Below, one piece after another: positions 23,522 through 31,295 of a DNA stretch of 40,093 bases; positions within the stretch are counted from its first letter, which is position 1; each line of letters begins with the position of its first letter. Location of the stretch: the NCBI RefSeq assembly GCF_000502875.1, contig NZ_AYWX01000013.1, forward strand, positions 16,633 to 56,725, given 5' to 3'. Below the pieces are notes generated by a model. The model was not told the origin of the DNA. It searched no databases and saw only the letters and a program-made list of their open reading frames with translations. This stretch comes from Mesorhizobium sp. L2C084A000 (GTDB taxonomy: Bacteria > Pseudomonadota > Alphaproteobacteria > Rhizobiales > Rhizobiaceae). Both the position numbers and the translations under genes were made by a program.

Positions 23522-24481
23522 TCAGGTTGCATCGGAAGCAAGCGCTGAGATCGTGGTTTCCAGATCATCACCGGGGCGCAACCTCAGCCATTCCGGCCCC
23601 AATTGATGCCTGAACCAGGTGGTTTGCCGCTTGGAATATTGCCTGGTCGCGATCTTGGCGCGTTCGATTGCCTCGGGAAAGCCAATCTCTCCGGCCATCG
23701 CTGCCTGCAGTTCGCGAACGCCGATCGCTTTCATCGCCGGCAATTCGGGATCGAGGCCAAGTGCCGCAAGCCGCTTGACCTCGTCCAGCGCGCCCTTGTC
23801 CAGCATCTGGTCGAAGCGTTTGTCGATGCGAGCGACCAACGCCGCCCGATCCGGATCGATCACCAGGAAACGCGCGCTTTCCCGGTCGATGAGCGGCTGG
23901 CCGCGTTCCGCCTGCCATTCCAGGATCGAACGGCCAGACGCATCGAGAACCTCCAATGCCCGCACGACGCGCTGGCTGTCGGTTGGCTTGAACATCATGG
24001 CGGCCGCCGAATCCTCGCGCAGCAGCAGGCTGTGCAGCTTGACGGCGCCCTGCTCCTTCAACTCATAGCGCCAACGGTCGCGGACCCGCTGCGGAATGTC
24101 GGGCATTTCCGAAATGCCCTCGGCCAGCGCGCGGAAGTAGAGCCCGGTGCCGCCGACGAAAATCACTGGCCGTTCGAAGAATGTGCCGTCGTCGATCAGC
24201 TTCATCACGTCGCGCAGCCAGGCGCCGGTGGAATAGGCGGTGGCCGGTTGGACATGGCCATAAAGATAATGCGGTGCGCGGGCGAGGTCGGCCGCCTCCG
24301 GCCGGGCGGTCAGCACGTCGAGCACCGAATAGCCCTGCATGGAATCGGTGTTGACGATCACGCCACCCCTGTGCTCCGCCAGATCGAGCGCAAGCGCCGA
24401 CTTGCCGCTGGCGGTCGGCCCGGCTATCAGGATCGCGTTCTTCACGCGGCCCTTGCCCGCCTGCCCGCCGGAATGTTCCAT
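23522..24481 (-). CDS. miaA: tRNA dimethylallyltransferase MiaA
   Basis: A 319-residue enzyme that adds an isopentenyl group to A37 of tRNAs reading UNN codons. The P-loop is GPTASGKS at 21-28, followed by VNTDSMQGYSVLDVLTARP, HYLYGHVQPATAYSTG, FVGGTGLYFRAL and the tRNA-contacting AIGVRELQ and ATRQYSKRQTTWFRHQ. The ATG at 24481 gives a 15-residue extension before the P-loop domain and shares two bases with the serB start on the opposite strand. A GTG at 24445 with AAGGG ahead of it (protein start KNAILIAGPTASGKS) is a good alternative. The frame remains open up to 24799, but that part is antisense to serB and is rejected. Confidence 0.94.
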   Translation of the reverse strand: MEHSGGQAGKGRVKNAILIAGPTASGKSALALDLAEHRGGVIVNTDSMQGYSVLDVLTARPEAADLARAPHYLYGHVQPATAYSTGAWLRDVMKLIDDGTFFERPVIFVGGTGLYFRALAEGISEMPDIPQRVRDRWRYELKEQGAVKLHSLLLREDSAAAMMFKPTDSQRVVRALEVLDASGRSILEWQAERGQPLIDRESARFLVIDPDRAALVARIDKRFDQMLDKGALDEVKRLAALGLDPELPAMKAIGVRELQAAMAGEIGFPEAIERAKIATRQYSKRQTTWFRHQLGPEWLRLRPGDDLETTISALASDAT

Positions 24482-25367
24482 GCCGCTCGTCGCCACGCTT
24501 GTTTCCCGTCCCACTGAGCGCGCTTTGTCGCTGTCGCTTGCGAATATGGCCTCACGGTCGGTCGGCGCAAGCGCTGTTGTCTGGCTGGCTGAAGCTATTG
24601 CCTGCGATCTCGTCCTGCCTGAGGCAGCCGACGCCGCCGTTACGAGTGCCGTCTTGCGCAAGGCACTCGCCGGCGAGGCGGTCGACGTGATCGTCCAAGA
24701 GGCAGAAACCCGCCGCAAGAAAATCCTGATCGCCGACATGGATTCGACCATGATCGACCAGGAATGCATCGACGAGCTGGCCGACGAGATCGGCGTCAAG
24801 GATCATGTCGCGGCCATCACCGCGCGATCCATGAATGGTGAGATCGCCTTCGAACCGGCTTTGCGCGAGCGGGTGGCGTTGCTCAAGGGCCTCGACGCCG
24901 CCGTGGTCGATCGCATCGTCGCCAATCGCCTGACGCTGGCCGCGGGCGGCCGTGTTCTGGTCCGGACCATGCGCGCCAACGGCGCCTGGACGGCACTCGT
25001 GTCTGGCGGGTTCGAGGTCTTCACGACGCGCATCGCCGCCATGCTCGGCTTCCAGGAGAACCGTGCCAATCGCCTGCTCGAGCAGGATGGCCGCTTCACC
25101 GGCCTTGTCGGCGAGCCGATCCTCGGCCGCGCCGCCAAGGCGGACGCGCTGATCGAAATTTCAGCGCGCCTCGGCCTGACGCCCGCCGACGCCATCGCCG
25201 TCGGCGACGGCGCCAATGATCTCGACATGATCCGCCTGGCCGGTACCGGTGTCGCGCTCCACGCCAAGCCGACGGTGGCGGCACAGGCCAAGGTCCGCAT
25301 CAATCATGGCGACCTGACCGCGCTGCTTTATGTGCAAGGCTACAGGCAGGAGGAGTTTGTGCAATGA
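24480..25367 (+). CDS. serB: Phosphoserine phosphatase SerB
   Basis: A 295-residue HAD-superfamily enzyme that removes phosphate from O-phospho-L-serine in the last step of serine synthesis. After an N-terminal ACT-like region (PLVATLVSRPTERALSLSL) come the nucleophile motif ADMDSTMIDQE with D86 and D88, the cap segment FEPALRERVALLKGL, motif II LVSGGFEVFT, and motif III-IV LTPADAIAVGDGANDLDMI. Length and motifs are complete. It is divergent from miaA, with start codons nested in one CATG, so its promoter must lie inside miaA. Its stop overlaps the start of the following acetyltransferase gene (ATGA), behind a GGAGGAG site. Confidence 0.95.
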   Translation: MPLVATLVSRPTERALSLSLANMASRSVGASAVVWLAEAIACDLVLPEAADAAVTSAVLRKALAGEAVDVIVQEAETRRKKILIADMDSTMIDQECIDELADEIGVKDHVAAITARSMNGEIAFEPALRERVALLKGLDAAVVDRIVANRLTLAAGGRVLVRTMRANGAWTALVSGGFEVFTTRIAAMLGFQENRANRLLEQDGRFTGLVGEPILGRAAKADALIEISARLGLTPADAIAVGDGANDLDMIRLAGTGVALHAKPTVAAQAKVRINHGDLTALLYVQGYRQEEFVQ

Positions 25368-25926
25368 AACCAATGCGTACCGAGCGCCTGATCCTGCGCA
25401 ACTGGGAAGATCGCGACCGCGACCTGTTCCACCGCATCAACTCCGACGAACAGGTGATGGAGTTCTTTCCGTTCCGCCGCGACCGCGCCCAGGCGGATGC
25501 CAAGATGGACGAGTTGCGAGGCGTGACCGACCGCGACGGCTATGGCTTTGCCGCCGCCGAGATCATCGCCACCGGTGAATGCATCGGCTTTGTCGGCATC
25601 ACCGGAACCGAGCATATGCCGTTCCTGCCGGCCGGCACCGTCGAGATCGGCTGGCGGCTGGCGCCTGAATTCTGGGGCAAAGGCTATGTCACTGAAGCCT
25701 CGGAAGCCTGGCTGGCCCACGACTTCGAAACCCTCGGCCTTGGCGAGATCGTGTCTTTCGCGGTCTATGACAACCACCGCTCTACGCCGTCATGCAACGC
25801 CTCGCCATGACCGCCGATCCGTCCGCCGACTTCGACCACCCCGGCATTCCCGACAGCCATCCCGCGCTCAAGCGACATGTGTTCTACCGGCTGACTGCCA
25901 AGAATTGGCGAAAGAAATGTCGCTGA
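25364..25926 (+). pseudogene. RimJ/RimL-type GNAT acetyltransferase, one-base frameshift
   Basis: The start at 25364 follows GGAGGAG and overlaps the serB stop. The frame gives TERLILRNWEDRDRDLFHRI, a GFVGITGTEH strand, GTVEIGWRLAPEFWGKGYVTEA (acetyl-CoA motif) and EIVSFAVYDNHRST. It then leaves the family and stops at 25810. In the next frame the sequence continues as AVMQRLAMTADPSADFDHPG and HPALKRHVFYRLTAKNW, the expected end. One G lost at about 25786 (ACG-GCC read as ACG-CC) explains this; restored, the product has 187 residues. It is either recently inactivated or a sequencing error. The restored stop abuts the stop of the convergent antitoxin gene. The truncated form lacks the last strand and helix of the fold. 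Confidence 0.85.
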
Positions 25927-26187
25927 TCAATGTCGATCAGGCGGAAGCTCATCGCCAGGTTGCGGAGGTCCGGCAGCAACCCGCTCAAGCAGCTTTCCAA
26001 AATCGTCAGCGGACGCATCGCCTGTCCGACGACGCAGGAACTCGGCCGCTGTTTCCATTGCCCCAACTTTCTGCGCCACGGCCGAAGCGATCCACTGATT
26101 GAGCGACACGCCATCGGCCTTTGCCAAGCGCATGGCCGCCTCCTTGACCGAAAGCGGGAGTTTCAACGGATAAGTCGCTTTGCTCAT
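25927..26187 (-). CDS. Ribbon-helix-helix antitoxin (HicB-like family)
   Basis: An 86-residue protein with an N-terminal ribbon-helix-helix: YPLKLPLSVKEAAMRLAKADG, then VSLNQWIASAVAQKVGAMETA. The first strand (PLKLPLS) would bind DNA. The C-terminal half (FLRRRTGDASADDFGKLLERV) is a likely toxin-binding tail. It follows a PIN-domain gene with a 4-base overlap, which makes it the probable antitoxin of a type II pair. The toxin gene comes first, the reverse of the commonest order. The palindrome upstream of the toxin gene would be its binding site. Confidence 0.85.
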   Translation of the reverse strand: MSKATYPLKLPLSVKEAAMRLAKADGVSLNQWIASAVAQKVGAMETAAEFLRRRTGDASADDFGKLLERVAAGPPQPGDELPPDRH

Positions 26188-26609
26188 GTTCGAAATCCTT
26201 CCAGGAACTCAGCCGGGCTTACGACTTGGACATCGAAACGGCCTGCCCCAGCCACAAAATCCCGGCGATTGTGAGTCACCAACGCATCCGCCCGACCGTT
26301 GATCGCCGCTTCCAGCACCATCTCATCCTTCGGATCGCTCAATTGCGGACGCCAGAGAAAGTGCAGTTCGACCGGCTCGGCCAAGGCCGCAAAGCCGGCC
26401 AACAGTCCATCTAAATCCGTAGTGGACAACCCGTGAATCGCCATTTGCTCGGGTCGGGACAGAACGGTTTCGTATTCAAGAAACAGCGCTGTCGTCACCA
26501 ATGGGCAAACCCGCCGGTCCGCAACCAGTTGCAAGATGGCGAACGATGCACCATTCCTGCTTCGCAAACCTGCCGTCAGAACGTTTGTGTCCAGTACGAT
26601 CCGCTTCAC
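26184..26609 (-). CDS. PIN-domain ribonuclease toxin of a toxin-antitoxin pair
   Basis: A 141-residue PIN-domain protein of the COG1569 type (putative toxin component, PIN family). The acidic active-site residues are in place: D7 in RIVLDTNVLTAGL, E45 in LFLEYETVLSRP, D95/E96 in SDPKDEMVLEAA, and the C-terminal VTHNRRDF with D117. It should cleave RNA with Mg2+. The gene is complete, so the antitoxin is presumably needed. Its stop overlaps the antitoxin start (ATGA), and the start is 55 bases from the end of degP. It looks like a small module inserted between serB-GNAT and degP. Confidence 0.88.
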   Translation of the reverse strand: MKRIVLDTNVLTAGLRSRNGASFAILQLVADRRVCPLVTTALFLEYETVLSRPEQMAIHGLSTTDLDGLLAGFAALAEPVELHFLWRPQLSDPKDEMVLEAAINGRADALVTHNRRDFVAGAGRFDVQVVSPAEFLEGFRT

Positions 26610-26623
26610 AAGGCAAAATAGTA

Positions 26624-26639
26624 CATCCCATAGGATGTT
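26624..26639. promoter_or_regulatory. Palindrome before the PIN toxin gene, likely autoregulatory operator
   Basis: ACATCC-CATA-GGATGT is a perfect 6+6 dyad 15 bases upstream of the toxin ATG and inside the 55-base gap to degP. Ribbon-helix-helix antitoxins bind such short palindromes over the promoter of their own operon. Confidence 0.55.
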
Positions 26640-26664
26640 ACAATATGCCTGCGGGCTGCTGACT

Positions 26665-28182
26665 TCAGTCCATCCGGATCGTCACGAACCTGAGCTCACC
26701 GGTCTTCGATGCCAGCATCAAGAGCGCATTCTTGCGTCCCTGTTCCTTCAAGGCGCCGATCCGGTCCATGACATCCTTGGGCGTCGCGACCGATTCCTGT
26801 GCGATCTCGGTGATCACCTCGCCCGGCTGGATGCCGCGCTCGGCGGCGGCAGAGTCCTTGGTGACATCGGTGATGACGACGCCCGAAACATCGGCGGCAA
26901 TGCTGAACTTCTTGCGTGTTTCGTCGTTCAGTTCACCGACCGTCATGCCGAGCACCGAAGCCGTCGAAACGGCCGGAGCCTTGTCACTCTTGTCCTGGTC
27001 GGTATTGCCACCCTCCTCGCCGCTGGCGAGTTTTTCGCCATCCTCGAGCCGGCCGAGCGTCACTTTCACGGTCTGCTCGACGCCCTTGCGCACGATGAGC
27101 ACATCGACCGCCTTGCCGACCGGGCTTTCGGCGACAACGCGCGGCAGGTCGCGCATCTCATGGATGTCCTTGCCGTCGAACTTGATGACGACATCGCCCG
27201 CCTGGATGGTGCCATTGTCGACCGGGCCACCCTTGATCACGCCGGCGACCAGCGCGCCCTTGGCGGTCGCCATGCCGAGACTTTCGGCGATGTCGTCGGT
27301 CACCGGCTGGATGCGCACGCCCAGCCAGCCGCGCCGCGTCTCGCCGAACTGGCGCAACTGGTCGACGACGCCGGACGCGAGCTGCGAGGGGATGGAGAAG
27401 CCGATGCCGATCGAACCGCCGGAAGGCGAAATGATCGCCGTGTTGATGCCGATGACTTCGCCGGCGCTGTTGAACAGCGGTCCGCCGGAATTGCCACGGT
27501 TGATCGCGGCATCGGTCTGGATGAAGTCGTCATAGGGGCCGGAATTGATGTCGCGGTTGCGGGCAGAGACGATGCCGACCGTCACCGTGCCGCCGAGGCC
27601 GAACGGATTGCCGATCGCCATCACCCAGTCGCCGACGCGCATCTTGGTGGAATCGCCGAACTTCACCGCCGTCAGCTTGTGGCCTTTCGGATCGACCTTG
27701 AGCACGGCGACATCGGTCTTGGTGTCGGTGCCGACCAGCGTCGCCTTCAAGGTGACACCATCGGAGAAATTGACCTCGATGTCGTCGGCATCGGCAATGA
27801 CATGGTTGTTGGTGACGACGATGCCTTGCTCGGCATCGATGACGAAGCCGGAGCCCAGCGACTGCACCTTCTGCGAGCCGTTGTCCTTGTCACCGCCGCG
27901 GTTCTTGAAGAAATCGTCGAAGAAATCCTGGAAGGGCGACCCCTCGGGCAATTGCGGCATCGGCACGGCGCCCGGGCCTTCGGTGCCCTTGACCGTCTGC
28001 GAGGTCGATATGTTGACCACCGCGCCGAGCAGGCCTTGCGCCAGATCAGCGACCGAAGCGGGTCCATCGGCGGCAAATGTCGGCGTCACGAAGGACGGAA
28101 CAGCGACGGCGCTGACAAGAAGTGCCGCCGCGCCGGCGATGAATGTCCGCCGAGCCGCGCACAGAATTGTATTGGATGTCAT
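26665..28182 (-). CDS. degP: Periplasmic serine protease DegP/HtrA (Do family)
   Basis: A 505-residue periplasmic protease and chaperone for misfolded envelope proteins. An N-terminal signal region (RRTFIAGAAALLVSAVAVPS) ends near FAADGP. The trypsin-like domain has H127 (TNNHVIAD), D157 (KTDVAVLKV) and S232 (NRGNSGGPLF), a complete triad. PDZ1 follows from about 290 (RRGWLGVRIQPV) and PDZ2 near 410-500 (ITDVTKDSAAAERGIQPGEVI). The acidic, low-complexity linker between the PDZ domains is common in rhizobial DegP. GGGAGG precedes the ATG at 28182. It lies downstream of hflK-hflC-DUF2065 on the same strand, as in other Hyphomicrobiales. Confidence 0.95.
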   Translation of the reverse strand: MTSNTILCAARRTFIAGAAALLVSAVAVPSFVTPTFAADGPASVADLAQGLLGAVVNISTSQTVKGTEGPGAVPMPQLPEGSPFQDFFDDFFKNRGGDKDNGSQKVQSLGSGFVIDAEQGIVVTNNHVIADADDIEVNFSDGVTLKATLVGTDTKTDVAVLKVDPKGHKLTAVKFGDSTKMRVGDWVMAIGNPFGLGGTVTVGIVSARNRDINSGPYDDFIQTDAAINRGNSGGPLFNSAGEVIGINTAIISPSGGSIGIGFSIPSQLASGVVDQLRQFGETRRGWLGVRIQPVTDDIAESLGMATAKGALVAGVIKGGPVDNGTIQAGDVVIKFDGKDIHEMRDLPRVVAESPVGKAVDVLIVRKGVEQTVKVTLGRLEDGEKLASGEEGGNTDQDKSDKAPAVSTASVLGMTVGELNDETRKKFSIAADVSGVVITDVTKDSAAAERGIQPGEVITEIAQESVATPKDVMDRIGALKEQGRKNALLMLASKTGELRFVTIRMD

Positions 28183-28309
28183 CGAGAAGCCTCCCGGTAT
28201 CCTTGAAAAGAAAAGCGCTTCGACGAAAACGCCGCGTCACGCCATGTTGGCAAAAAATACGGCACGTTTGCGGCTATGACTATCGGCAGAGGATAAATCA
28301 TCGCCGCCG

Positions 28310-28498
28310 TCATGCGCCCCGCACCAGCCAGACGATGCCGACGCCGATCACGATCGCCGCCAGCCCGGCGATCCGCAGCGCGTTCTCGGGCAGCGACAGC
28401 ACTTCGGTGGCAAGTTTCCTGGCCAGGCCGGGAAAACCGCCATAGACCAGACCCTCTATGACAAGGACCAGGCCCATGGCGGCAAGAAAATCCTGCAC
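28310..28498 (-). CDS. DUF2065 (YjeT-like) small membrane protein
   Basis: A 62-residue protein with two membrane helices: FLAAMGLVLVIEGLVYGGF and LRIAGLAAIVIGVGIVWLV, joined by a short loop LARKLATEVLSLPENA. This pattern defines the DUF2065/YjeT family, of unknown function, which sits next to hflC in many Proteobacteria. It begins six bases after hflC ends, so it belongs to the hflK-hflC transcript. It is expected in the inner membrane. Confidence 0.9.
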   Translation of the reverse strand: MQDFLAAMGLVLVIEGLVYGGFPGLARKLATEVLSLPENALRIAGLAAIVIGVGIVWLVRGA

Positions 28499-28504
28499 CG
28501 GCCG

Positions 28505-29473
28505 CTACTGGCCGGTGCTGGGCTGTGCCGCCGGCGCGGCGGGTGCCGTCGCCGGAGCGTTTGGCGCAGGCGAAGCCGGCTTTGCCGGCCCCTCACTGCC
28601 GTCGGGATTGCGGAAGAAGCGGAAGAACTCCGAGTTCGGCGACAGCACCATCGTCGTTCCGGTGTTGTCCAGCGCCGTGCCATAGGCATTCATCGACCGG
28701 TAGAAGTCGAAGAAGGCCGGATCGCGCTGATAGGCTCCCGCGAAGGTGGCGCTGCGCTGGGCTTCGCCCTCGCCGCGCAGGATTTCCGACTCTTTTTGTG
28801 CTTCGGCGACAATCTCGACCACTTCGCGATCGGCGCGGGCCGTGATGCGCTGCGCCGCTTCGTTGCCGCGTGCCCTCAGCCGGGCAGCTTCCGCCAGGCG
28901 TTCCGCCTTCATGCGGTCGAAGGTCTGCTGCGAGACTTCGGCCGTGAGATCGGTGCGGCGAATGCGGACATCCTCGATCTGCAGGCCGAGCGATGTGGCA
29001 TCGGGCCTGAGCTGGTCGCGGACTTCGCGCATCATCACGCCGCGCTCTTCGGAGAGTGCTGCCTCGAAATCACGCAGACCATAGACACGGCGCAAGGCAG
29101 CGTCGAGACGCGTCCTGAGCCGGGCCTCGGCCAATTCGATCTGACCGGACACGGCAGAGCGGAAGACCCGCGGATCCGAGATCCGATAGGCGATGAAGGC
29201 ATCGACCTCATAGAACTTGCCGCCCGAGACCTGGACGCGAATGTTGTCGAGGTCGAAGCGCAGCACCCGGTTCTCGATCAGCTGCACGGTGTCAGCGTCG
29301 AAGAACGAGAACGGCGCCTTGAAGTAGATGCCGGGTTCGCTCTTGACGTCGACGATCTCGCCGAACCTGAGCACCAGCGCCTGCTGACGCGCATTGACCA
29401 CGAAGACCGACGAATAGAGCAGGAACAGGATAACCGCTGCTGCGACGACGATGATGGGAAGACGGTTGGCCAT
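28505..29473 (-). CDS. hflC: HflC, FtsH protease modulator
   Basis: A 322-residue SPFH-domain inner-membrane protein. A single N-terminal helix (LPIIVVAAAVILFLLYSSVFVV) is followed by the SPFH domain (LVLRFGEIVDVKSEPGIYFK, VDAFIAYRISDPRVF, TSLGLQIEDVRIRRTDL) and a long alanine- and glutamate-rich coiled coil (MKAERLAEAARLRARGNEA). With HflK it forms the large cage around FtsH and limits its activity. The C-terminus is a Pro/Ala-rich tail. The ATG at 29473 shares one base with the hflK stop (TGATG); the GTG just before is inside hflK and less likely. Confidence 0.95.
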   Translation of the reverse strand: MANRLPIIVVAAAVILFLLYSSVFVVNARQQALVLRFGEIVDVKSEPGIYFKAPFSFFDADTVQLIENRVLRFDLDNIRVQVSGGKFYEVDAFIAYRISDPRVFRSAVSGQIELAEARLRTRLDAALRRVYGLRDFEAALSEERGVMMREVRDQLRPDATSLGLQIEDVRIRRTDLTAEVSQQTFDRMKAERLAEAARLRARGNEAAQRITARADREVVEIVAEAQKESEILRGEGEAQRSATFAGAYQRDPAFFDFYRSMNAYGTALDNTGTTMVLSPNSEFFRFFRNPDGSEGPAKPASPAPNAPATAPAAPAAQPSTGQ

Positions 29474-30597
29474 CACTGGTTACCTCCCGTAACGCCACTG
29501 GGCGCAGCGGGTGCCGGCGCTTTCGGTTGCAATGCCGGCAGCGGCAGATAGGGAACGACCCCTTGCCCGTTGCCCTGCTCGACGATGACCTTGCTCGAAT
29601 CCTTCAGAACCTTCTCCATGGTTTCCAGGTAGAGGCGCTTGCGCGTTACATCGGGCGCCTTGGCATATTCGTCATAGACCGAGATGAAGCGCTGCGCCTC
29701 ACCCTCGGCTTCCTGCACGACCCGGTTCTTGTAGGCGGCCGCGTCTTCGCGGATCTGTGCGGCCTCGCCGCGCGCCTGCCCGAGCTTCTGGTTGGAGTAC
29801 TGGTTGGCCTGCTCGACGAACTTGTCCTCGTCCTGCTCGGCGCGCTGCACTTCGTCGAACGCATCGGCCACTTCACGTGGCGGTGCCGCATCCTCGATCG
29901 AGACGGCGTTGACGTTGAGACCGGCCTTGTAGCCGTCCAGCGTCGTCTGGATGATTTCACGCACCGAGGCGGCAATGCCCTGGCGGTCGTCGCGGAAGAT
30001 GTCCTGCGCCGGCCGGCGGCCGACGGCTTCACGCATGGCGCTTTCGGCAACCTGCCGCAGCATGCCGTCGGGATCGGACACATCGAAGAGATACGCGCTC
30101 GGGTCGGAGACCTGATAGGCCACCGAGAACTGGACGTTGACGATGTTCTGGTCGCCGGTAAGCATCAGCCCGGACGTGTTGCCACTTGTCGCGCCGCCGC
30201 CGCCGATATCGACGAGCTGCTCGGAAATCTTGGCCGTCTCGACGGTTTCGAGCGGCCACCAATGGAAATGCAGGCCAGGCTGCGACAGTTCGGTCTTCGG
30301 CTTGCCGAAGCGCAATTCGACCGCGACCTCGTCGGGCTGCACGGTATAAACCGCCTTGAACGCCCACAGCACCACAAGTGCAGCCGCGATCAGGGCGAAG
30401 ATAGCCGGGCTCGCGCCGCCGCCACCCGGAAGAGCGCGCCGCAGCCGGTCCTGGCCGCGGCGGATGATGTCTTCGAGATCTGGAGGCGAGCCCTGTGGCC
30501 CGCTGGGTCCCTTTGGACCCTGCCCCCAGGGTCCCTGATTGTTGCCGCCGCCACCCCATGGGCCGCCGCCACCGCCGCTTTTGTCGTTCCAGGGCAT
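29473..30597 (-). CDS. hflK: HflK, FtsH protease modulator
   Basis: A 374-residue partner of HflC. It starts with a Gly/Pro/Asn-rich cytosolic tail (NDKSGGGGGPWGGGGNNQG) and an amphipathic piece (DIIRRGQDRLRRALPGG). A membrane helix (IFALIAAALVVLWAFKAVY) and the SPFH domain follow (VAVELRFGKPKTELSQPGLHF, NIVNVQFSVAYQVSDP, NVNAVSIEDAAPPREV), then a coiled coil ending in QGVVPYLPLPAL. AAAGGA lies at good spacing before the ATG. The 180-base gap to folA is the probable promoter region for hflK-hflC-DUF2065. Confidence 0.95.
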   Translation of the reverse strand: MPWNDKSGGGGGPWGGGGNNQGPWGQGPKGPSGPQGSPPDLEDIIRRGQDRLRRALPGGGGASPAIFALIAAALVVLWAFKAVYTVQPDEVAVELRFGKPKTELSQPGLHFHWWPLETVETAKISEQLVDIGGGGATSGNTSGLMLTGDQNIVNVQFSVAYQVSDPSAYLFDVSDPDGMLRQVAESAMREAVGRRPAQDIFRDDRQGIAASVREIIQTTLDGYKAGLNVNAVSIEDAAPPREVADAFDEVQRAEQDEDKFVEQANQYSNQKLGQARGEAAQIREDAAAYKNRVVQEAEGEAQRFISVYDEYAKAPDVTRKRLYLETMEKVLKDSSKVIVEQGNGQGVVPYLPLPALQPKAPAPAAPSGVTGGNQ

Positions 30598-30776
30598 GAA
30601 TGTCCTTTCGCTTGGAATTCCCTCAAGCGCCGGTATTACGGCGCAAAATCCAGTATTGCTCTTCTATAGGGACGCCACGAGGCGCTTTCAACGCGATGCG
30701 CTGCCGACTTCGTCCGATTTGTCCGGTCGCGACCCTTTGTCTTCCTTCAATGCCCCTTCAATCCCCCTTTTTTCAG

Positions 30777-31295
30777 TCAATGTCTCTCTCGACGCCGCTC
30801 GTAAACCGAATAGCGCGTCGGGTGGCTGTCCTTTTCCCCGGCCGGGACGTCGTGCGAGCTGACAATACGCCAGGAATCGGGATCGATCGGCGGGAAATGC
30901 GCGTCGCCGTCGACCGCTGCCAGCACATGGGTGACATGCAGCCGATCGGCCAGAAGCATGGCCTGGGCATAGATTTCGCCGCCACCGATGACGCACACCT
31001 CGTCCACACCGACCATGCGGCGCCCGCGCTCCGTCGCCAGTTGGATCGCGGCTTCGAGCGAATGTGCCACCTCTACGCCCTCGGCGCGCCAGGTCTTGTC
31101 GCGGGTGACGATGATGTTCAACCTGCCCGGCAGCGGCCGGCCGATGCCCTCATAGGTCTTGCGGCCCATGATGATGGGCTTGCCCATCGTATCGGCCTTG
31201 AAGCGCTTGAGATCGGTGGAGAGCCGCCACGGGAGCCCGCCGTCCCGCCCGATCACGCCGTTCTCGGCGATGGCAACGTAAATTGCGACATGCAT
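30777..31295 (-). CDS. folA: Dihydrofolate reductase
   Basis: A 172-residue enzyme that reduces dihydrofolate to tetrahydrofolate with NADPH, the partner of the thymidylate synthase encoded further upstream. Marks are VAIAENGVIGRDGGLPWRLSTD (with the active-site acid in the LPW-x2-STDLKRFK region), IIMGRKTYEGIGRPLPGR, NIIVTRD, VIGGGEIYAQAM and the final THVLAAVDGDAHFPPID. The ATG at 31295 shares a base with the stop of the DUF4424 gene (TGATG); an upstream in-frame TTG is rejected. Unlike in many relatives, thyA is not adjacent, since cobF and mod genes lie between. Confidence 0.95.
   Translation of the reverse strand: MHVAIYVAIAENGVIGRDGGLPWRLSTDLKRFKADTMGKPIIMGRKTYEGIGRPLPGRLNIIVTRDKTWRAEGVEVAHSLEAAIQLATERGRRMVGVDEVCVIGGGEIYAQAMLLADRLHVTHVLAAVDGDAHFPPIDPDSWRIVSSHDVPAGEKDSHPTRYSVYERRRERH

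Noticed and set aside
24482..24799. Longer N-terminus for MiaA
   Set aside because: The extension is Ser/Ala/Thr-rich, antisense to serB, and unlike any MiaA protein.
26536..28206. Long plus-strand frame opposite degP
   Set aside because: DegP has a full catalytic triad and PDZ domains; the antisense product is low-complexity.
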